Shown here piece by piece: positions 60,445 to 64,000 of a stretch of DNA of 64,000 nucleotides. The position numbers and the translations under genes are program-made. This DNA is from PALSA-612 sp963846915 (GTDB lineage: Bacteria > Actinomycetota > Thermoleophilia > Gaiellales > Gaiellaceae), in contig CAWJXV010000002.1 of assembly GCA_963846915.1 (NCBI GenBank), positions 186,001-250,000 of the forward strand. Reading direction: 5' to 3'. Under the pieces are notes generated by a model. It was not told where the DNA came from, did not search any database, and saw only the letters and a program-made list of their open reading frames with translations. Every line of letters starts with the position of its first letter. Position 1 is the stretch's first letter.

Positions 60445-61082
60445 GACCCGCGGAGCTCGGTCAGGAACGGGTTGCGCTGGACCTCGTCGCCGAGCGTCGT
60501 CGACGGGCCGTGTCCGGAGTACACGACCGTGTCCGGCGGGTAGCGCTCGGCGAGCGACCTGATCGACTCGAGCAGGACGTCCCAATCGCCGCGCGGCAGG
60601 TCGGTGCGACCGACCGAGCCCGCGAAGAGCACGTCGCCCGAGAGCAGCGCGCCGTCCGAGTAGTACGCCAGGTGGCCGGGCGAGTGGCCCGGGACGGCGA
60701 CGACATCGAAGGAGATGCCGGCGACCTCGATCGTCTCGCCTCCCGCGAGCAGCACGTCGGGCTTCCAGCCGCGGAGCGAGACGCCGAGCCCGGAGTAGTA
60801 GTTGGCAGGGTTCTCGAGCACGTCCACCTCGATCTCGGGCCCGTAGACCTTCACGGCGGTGCCCTCGGCGAGCTCGGCGAGGCCGAGGATGTGGTCCCAG
60901 TGCGAGTGCGTGACCAGGATCCCGCCGCATGCCGTTCCCATGCCCGCCAGCTCCAGGCGAATCGTGGCCGCGTCGCCGCTCGGATCGACGACGGCCGCCT
61001 CCGGCGCGCCGCGCTCCAACCGCACGATGTAGCAGTTCGTGCCGATCGGGCCCAGCTCGTAGCGGTCGACGACGAGAGCCAT
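60441..61082 (-). CDS. metallo-beta-lactamase fold hydrolase (glyoxalase II-like)
   Basis: 213 residues. Zn motif THSHWDHILGLAEL (HxHxDH), VPGHSPGHLAYY (third His), LLSGDVLFAGSVGRTDLPRG (Asp) and VVYSGHGPSTTLGDE (final His). Start MALVVDRYELGPIGTNCYIV at ATG 61082. The stop overlaps hisS (ATGA), the usual place of this gene in Gram-positives. Substrate uncertain. Confidence 0.93.
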   Translation of the reverse strand: MALVVDRYELGPIGTNCYIVRLERGAPEAAVVDPSGDAATIRLELAGMGTACGGILVTHSHWDHILGLAELAEGTAVKVYGPEIEVDVLENPANYYSGLGVSLRGWKPDVLLAGGETIEVAGISFDVVAVPGHSPGHLAYYSDGALLSGDVLFAGSVGRTDLPRGDWDVLLESIRSLAERYPPDTVVYSGHGPSTTLGDEVQRNPFLTELRGS

Positions 61083-61102
61083 CGACTGAGTCTACGCTCG
61101 GG

Positions 61103-61552
61103 TTACTTGGTCTTCTTCGAGGACCGGTCCGCGCGTTTCGCGAGCCGCTTCTGGTACGAGCGGTACGCAAAGGAGTCGACCAGGTACATGAACGGGACGA
61201 GCAGCACGATGAGCGGAAGCGTCCGCAGGAGCACGACCGCCGTCGAGTCGCCCTTCCCTTTCGTGATGTAGAAGAAGATCAGGATGAAGGGCGCGAAGAT
61301 CGCCGCACGGCGGCCGACGCGGCTCCAGGTCGGCGGCTCGACGACGCGCTCTCCGGCCGTCGAGGCCTTCGGCTTCGACTTGGCTCCTCCCGTCGGCTTC
61401 TGACCCGAGGTCGCAGGCTTGTCCGCCTTCGGTTTCGCCTCCGGCTCGGGCTCGTCTACCTCGACCTCCTGGCCCTCGTCGTCGACGTAGACGTACTCGT
61501 ACTCGTGTCGGCGTCCCTTCTCCCTGCGCCGCCGTTGCTTCCTCGTCGCCAT
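61103..61552 (-). CDS. hypothetical membrane protein with Lys-rich N-terminus
   Basis: 149 residues. Very basic start (ATRKQRRRREKGRRHEYEY), an acidic/Lys-Pro-rich disordered region, then two helices (RAAIFAPFILIFFYITKGKG, VLLRTLPLIVLLVPFMYLVD) and a basic tail ending KRADRSSKKTK. ATG 61552. Low complexity; family not recognised. Confidence 0.7.
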   Translation of the reverse strand: MATRKQRRRREKGRRHEYEYVYVDDEGQEVEVDEPEPEAKPKADKPATSGQKPTGGAKSKPKASTAGERVVEPPTWSRVGRRAAIFAPFILIFFYITKGKGDSTAVVLLRTLPLIVLLVPFMYLVDSFAYRSYQKRLAKRADRSSKKTK

Positions 61553-61562
61553 TGCTCCTAAT

Positions 61563-62774
61563 CTAGCGCGGCCTTTCGCCGCCGACGATCACCTCGGACA
61601 CGAGCTGCCCCCCGAGGTGGTAGGCGAGGTAGCGCCAGTCGGGCGCGTCGAGCAGGACGACGTCCGCGTCGAAGCCCGGAGCGAGGCGACCCTTCGTCCC
61701 GGCGCGGCCGAGGACGTGCGCGGCGTTGACCGTGCAGGCCGAGAGGGCCTGCGCCGGCGACAGGCCGAGTTGCGTGCACGCGAGCGAGCAGACGAGCGGC
61801 AGGCTCTCGCAGAACGCGCTGCCCGGGTTGAAGTCGGTGGCGAGCGCGACGGCGGCGCCGGCCTCGACGAGCGCCCGCGCCGGCGGCATCGGCCGGTCGA
61901 GGAAGAGCGCGCTCGCGGGCAGGAGCACGCCCGTCGCGTCGCTCGCTCCCAGCGCGACGACGCCCGCAGGCCCGGTGGCCTCGAGATGGTCGACCGAGCG
62001 CGCGCCGAGCTCGATCGCGAGCGGGATCGCCCCCGCCTCGGTGAACTGGTCGCCGTGCAGCCTGAGCGCGAGGCCGGCCGCCTTGCACGCCTCCAGGTAG
62101 CGGCGGGCCTGCGCCGCATCGAAGGCGCCGCGCTCGAGGAAGACGTCCGCCGCCTCGGCGATGCGCGCTGCGTCGGGCAGCACCTCGCCGAGCGCGAAGT
62201 CGAGATACGCGTCGGCCGAGTCGAACTCGGGCGGGACAGCGTGCGCGCCGAGCCACGTGGGGGCGCCGCCCGCGTCGCGGATCGCTCGCAGCTGGGCAAG
62301 CTCGGTGTCTCGATCGAGCCCGTAGCCCGACTTGGCCTCGAAGGTCGTAGTCCCGGCGGCGAGCATCCAGCCGCGGTGACGCTCGAGCGCCTCGCGGAGA
62401 CCCGCCTCGCCTGCGGCCCGGGTGGCGCGGACGGTCGAGAGGATGCCTCCGCCCGCGGCGTGGAGCTCCTCGTAGCTCGCGCCGCCGGCGCGGAGTGAGA
62501 ACTCCTCGACGCGGTCGCCGGCGAAGCACGCGTGCGTATGACAGTCGACGAGCCCGGGGATCGCGCAGCGACCCGTGCCGTCGAGCTCCTCGACGTCGCC
62601 GTCGAGCGGCGGCAGCTCGGCCATGCGCCCGATTGCCTCGATCCGGCCGTCGCCGCAGAGCACGAACGCGTCGTCGATCACGTCCACCCCGCCGAGCGCG
62701 GCTCGGCGCAGCGGCGCCTCGCGTCCGGACGGCGTGGCGAGCTGCGCGAGGTCGCGGACGAGGAGTCGGCTCAT
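61563..62774 (-). CDS. hutI: imidazolonepropionase
   Basis: 403 residues; third step of histidine degradation to glutamate. Amidohydrolase motifs: GLVDCHTHACFAGDRVEEFS, GTTTFEAKSGYGLDRDTELA, ALRLHGDQFTEAGAIPLAIE, DHLEATGPAGVVAL, and ALATDFNPGSAFCESLPLVC. ATG 62774 (MSRLLVRDLAQLATPSG) preferred. No other hut genes are present in this window; upstream are two cupin genes. Confidence 0.94.
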   Translation of the reverse strand: MSRLLVRDLAQLATPSGREAPLRRAALGGVDVIDDAFVLCGDGRIEAIGRMAELPPLDGDVEELDGTGRCAIPGLVDCHTHACFAGDRVEEFSLRAGGASYEELHAAGGGILSTVRATRAAGEAGLREALERHRGWMLAAGTTTFEAKSGYGLDRDTELAQLRAIRDAGGAPTWLGAHAVPPEFDSADAYLDFALGEVLPDAARIAEAADVFLERGAFDAAQARRYLEACKAAGLALRLHGDQFTEAGAIPLAIELGARSVDHLEATGPAGVVALGASDATGVLLPASALFLDRPMPPARALVEAGAAVALATDFNPGSAFCESLPLVCSLACTQLGLSPAQALSACTVNAAHVLGRAGTKGRLAPGFDADVVLLDAPDWRYLAYHLGGQLVSEVIVGGERPR

Positions 62775-62784
62775 CGCCGCGGGG

Positions 62785-63315
62785 TCAGTCCTGGAGCCAG
62801 CCGTCGCGGTAGCCGACGGGCTCGTCCGCGCGGATGCCCCTGTACGCCTCTTGCGGATCGGGCGTCTCTGCCGCGACTCCGGCTTCGTGGCGCTGGGCCA
62901 CCTCCGATGCGGGGTAGACCACGCCCCCGTCCGGCCGGCGCCCGACGGCGAGGACGGCGCACGGGCCATCGCCGGCACCGACGAAGACGTGCTCCGCCCA
63001 GGGTGGGCAATGCACGAAGTCCCATGCCTCGAGCAGTCGCTCCTCGCCCTCGATCAGCAGGAGGCACTCGCCGGAGAGCACGAGGAAGGCCTCCTGCGCG
63101 TCCTCGCCGTGGTAGTAGCACGCGGGCTGGCCCGGCGCGAGCACGCCGATGTTGATGCCGATCTCGGGAAAGCGCTCGTCGCCCTCGAACCGCGTGTAGG
63201 CACCGAAGTGGCCGTCGAGCCAGCGGGCCTGCTTCGCGTTCAGGACGAACCACCCGGTTCCCTCCGGCGCGAGCCCGCCGTCGGTCTGGACGAGCTTCGC
63301 CTCGCTCACTCCCAT
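62785..63315 (-). CDS. cupin domain protein (tandem paralogue 2)
   Basis: 176 residues. Cupin fold: PGQPACYYHGEDAQEAFLVL, GECLLLIEGEERLLEAWDFV, HCPPWAEHVFVGAGDGPCAV. About half identical to the upstream gene (63306-63851), overlapping it by 10 bp. Metal ligand His residues are sparse (YYH, HCP, EHVF). 10 bp before hutI. Substrate or ligand unknown. Confidence 0.88.
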   Translation of the reverse strand: MGVSEAKLVQTDGGLAPEGTGWFVLNAKQARWLDGHFGAYTRFEGDERFPEIGINIGVLAPGQPACYYHGEDAQEAFLVLSGECLLLIEGEERLLEAWDFVHCPPWAEHVFVGAGDGPCAVLAVGRRPDGGVVYPASEVAQRHEAGVAAETPDPQEAYRGIRADEPVGYRDGWLQD

Positions 63316-63851
63316 GGCAGGCCCTGATCAGGCGGCCGCGCATGCCGGGGCGGATTGAGGTCGGAGTAGGCCTCGCGCGGGTCGTGGGACTCCTTCTCGA
63401 CGCCGGCGCCGTGCTCGAGCGCCAGCTCGGAGACGGGGTAGACGATGTCCTCGTCGGGCTTCCTGGCGCCGACCATCAGGACCACGCAGGGCTCGGAGCC
63501 GGCGCCGACGAAGACGTGCCGGGTACCGCCGGGGCAATGGACGAAGTCCCATGCCTCGAGCCGTCGCTCCTCGCCCTCGATCAACGCGAGACACTCGCCC
63601 TGGAGGACGAGAAAGTCTTCCTGCGTCGACTCGGCGTGGTAGCGGCAGTTCGGCTCGCCCGGCTGCAGGACGCGCAGCGTGATCCCGAGCTCAGGGAACA
63701 GCGAGTCGTCGCGACTCCCGAACGGGCAGCCGTACCCGAACACGTCGCGATGGCTCCACCAGGCGGCGTCACGCGCGTTGACGACGAACCAACCCGGTCC
63801 CTCGGGCTCGAGCCCGCTCTCCGTCTCGACCAGCTTGGCTTCCTCGACCAT
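63306..63851 (-). CDS. cupin domain protein (tandem paralogue 1)
   Basis: 181 residues. The same block order as its neighbour: EAKLVETESGLEPEGPGWFV, PGEPNCRYHAESTQEDFLVL, GECLALIEGEERRLEAWDFV, HCPGGTRHVFVGAGSEPCVV. ATG 63851 with GGAGGGGCGC upstream. Likely a tandem duplication that has diverged. Probably cotranscribed with the second cupin and hutI. Confidence 0.88.
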   Translation of the reverse strand: MVEEAKLVETESGLEPEGPGWFVVNARDAAWWSHRDVFGYGCPFGSRDDSLFPELGITLRVLQPGEPNCRYHAESTQEDFLVLQGECLALIEGEERRLEAWDFVHCPGGTRHVFVGAGSEPCVVLMVGARKPDEDIVYPVSELALEHGAGVEKESHDPREAYSDLNPPRHARPPDQGLPWE

Positions 63852-63916
63852 GCGCCCCTCCTCGTCTCGTCAGATCGAGCTGACTCTAGATACTCGGGCG
63901 CTTCGCACGACCCGGC

Positions 63917-64000
63917 TCGGGGCACCCCAGCCCACCACCCACTGCGATTCTATCCTGCAAATCCGCACAATTTCGTCGCCGGCCCGTGACAAAAGCGTGA
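63917..64000 (-). repeat. ~100-bp dispersed intergenic repeat, copy E (cut by right edge)
   Basis: Minus strand reads TTTTGTCAC, CGACGAAATTGTGCGGATTT, GGATAGAATCG, then GTGGGTGGTGGGCTGGGGTG and CCCCG. The last part is nearly identical to copy C. It lies upstream of the first cupin gene, pointing toward it; the beginning (GTGGACGA block) would be beyond the window. Confidence 0.6.

Overview
High-GC chromosomal segment with dense, mostly minus-strand operons and many ATGA/GTGA start-stop overlaps. Gene content and order (hisS-aspS, mnmA, alaS-ruvX-mltG-aroE-aroC-aroKB-aroQ-pepP-efp, then BCCP-accC-asp23-nusB-xseB-ispA-tlyA-nadK-recN-pyrG) point to an actinobacterium. Small conserved proteins such as the CECANPDC-containing one at 38.0 kb resemble deep-branching Thermoleophilia, but that is inference from family memory, not a computed placement. 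No rRNA, tRNA, CRISPR array or intact transposase was recognised.

Layout. 1-3.2 kb: polysaccharide O-acetylation pair (SGNH hydrolase cut by the left edge, MBOAT acyltransferase) and a secreted hypothetical. 3.3-13.8 kb: pyruvate phosphate dikinase with its bifunctional regulator, a small kinase, an M20 amidohydrolase, glycyl-tRNA synthetase, an acetyltransferase/MFS exporter operon and a LigB-like protein. 13.8-21 kb: nucleoside salvage operon (deoB, methyltransferase, deoA-type phosphorylase) followed by mutM, a P1-type peptidase and recO; then alanine dehydrogenase. 21-34.3 kb: M20 peptidase, pyrG, recN, nadK, tlyA, kynureninase, prenyl synthase, xseB-like gene, nusB, asp23, accC and an unusual carboxyltransferase-like/BCCP fusion.

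34.4-45.1 kb is an accessory block that separates efp from the BCCP/accC genes, which are commonly neighbours. It holds a thymidylate synthase-like gene, signalling proteins, a decayed tyrosine-recombinase fragment, a TadG-like gene, a truncated ispH, and several small membrane or zinc-ribbon genes. Its 40.46-45.16 kb part is flanked by imperfect 100-bp direct repeats, one of which is the 3' end of efp, as expected for att-type sites.

45.1-54.6 kb: shikimate pathway operon (a natural AroK-AroB fusion) with efp, mltG, ruvX and alaS. 54.8-64 kb: mnmA with an N-terminal IscU-like extension, RlpA-like protein, aspS, hisS, an MBL hydrolase, hutI and two tandem cupins.

Three conserved genes (mutM, mnmA, hisS) each carry exactly one extra base that breaks the frame. 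Several families of intergenic palindromic repeats were found: a ~100-bp repeat in five copies plus a doubtful sixth, a terminal-inverted-repeat element in two copies, and a symmetric 161-bp element next to alaS. The functionally most surprising gene is the BCCP fusion at 32.5-34.3 kb: its carboxyltransferase domain aligns along its length with oxaloacetate decarboxylase/pyruvate carboxylase but has lost all the metal-ligand positions I could align.
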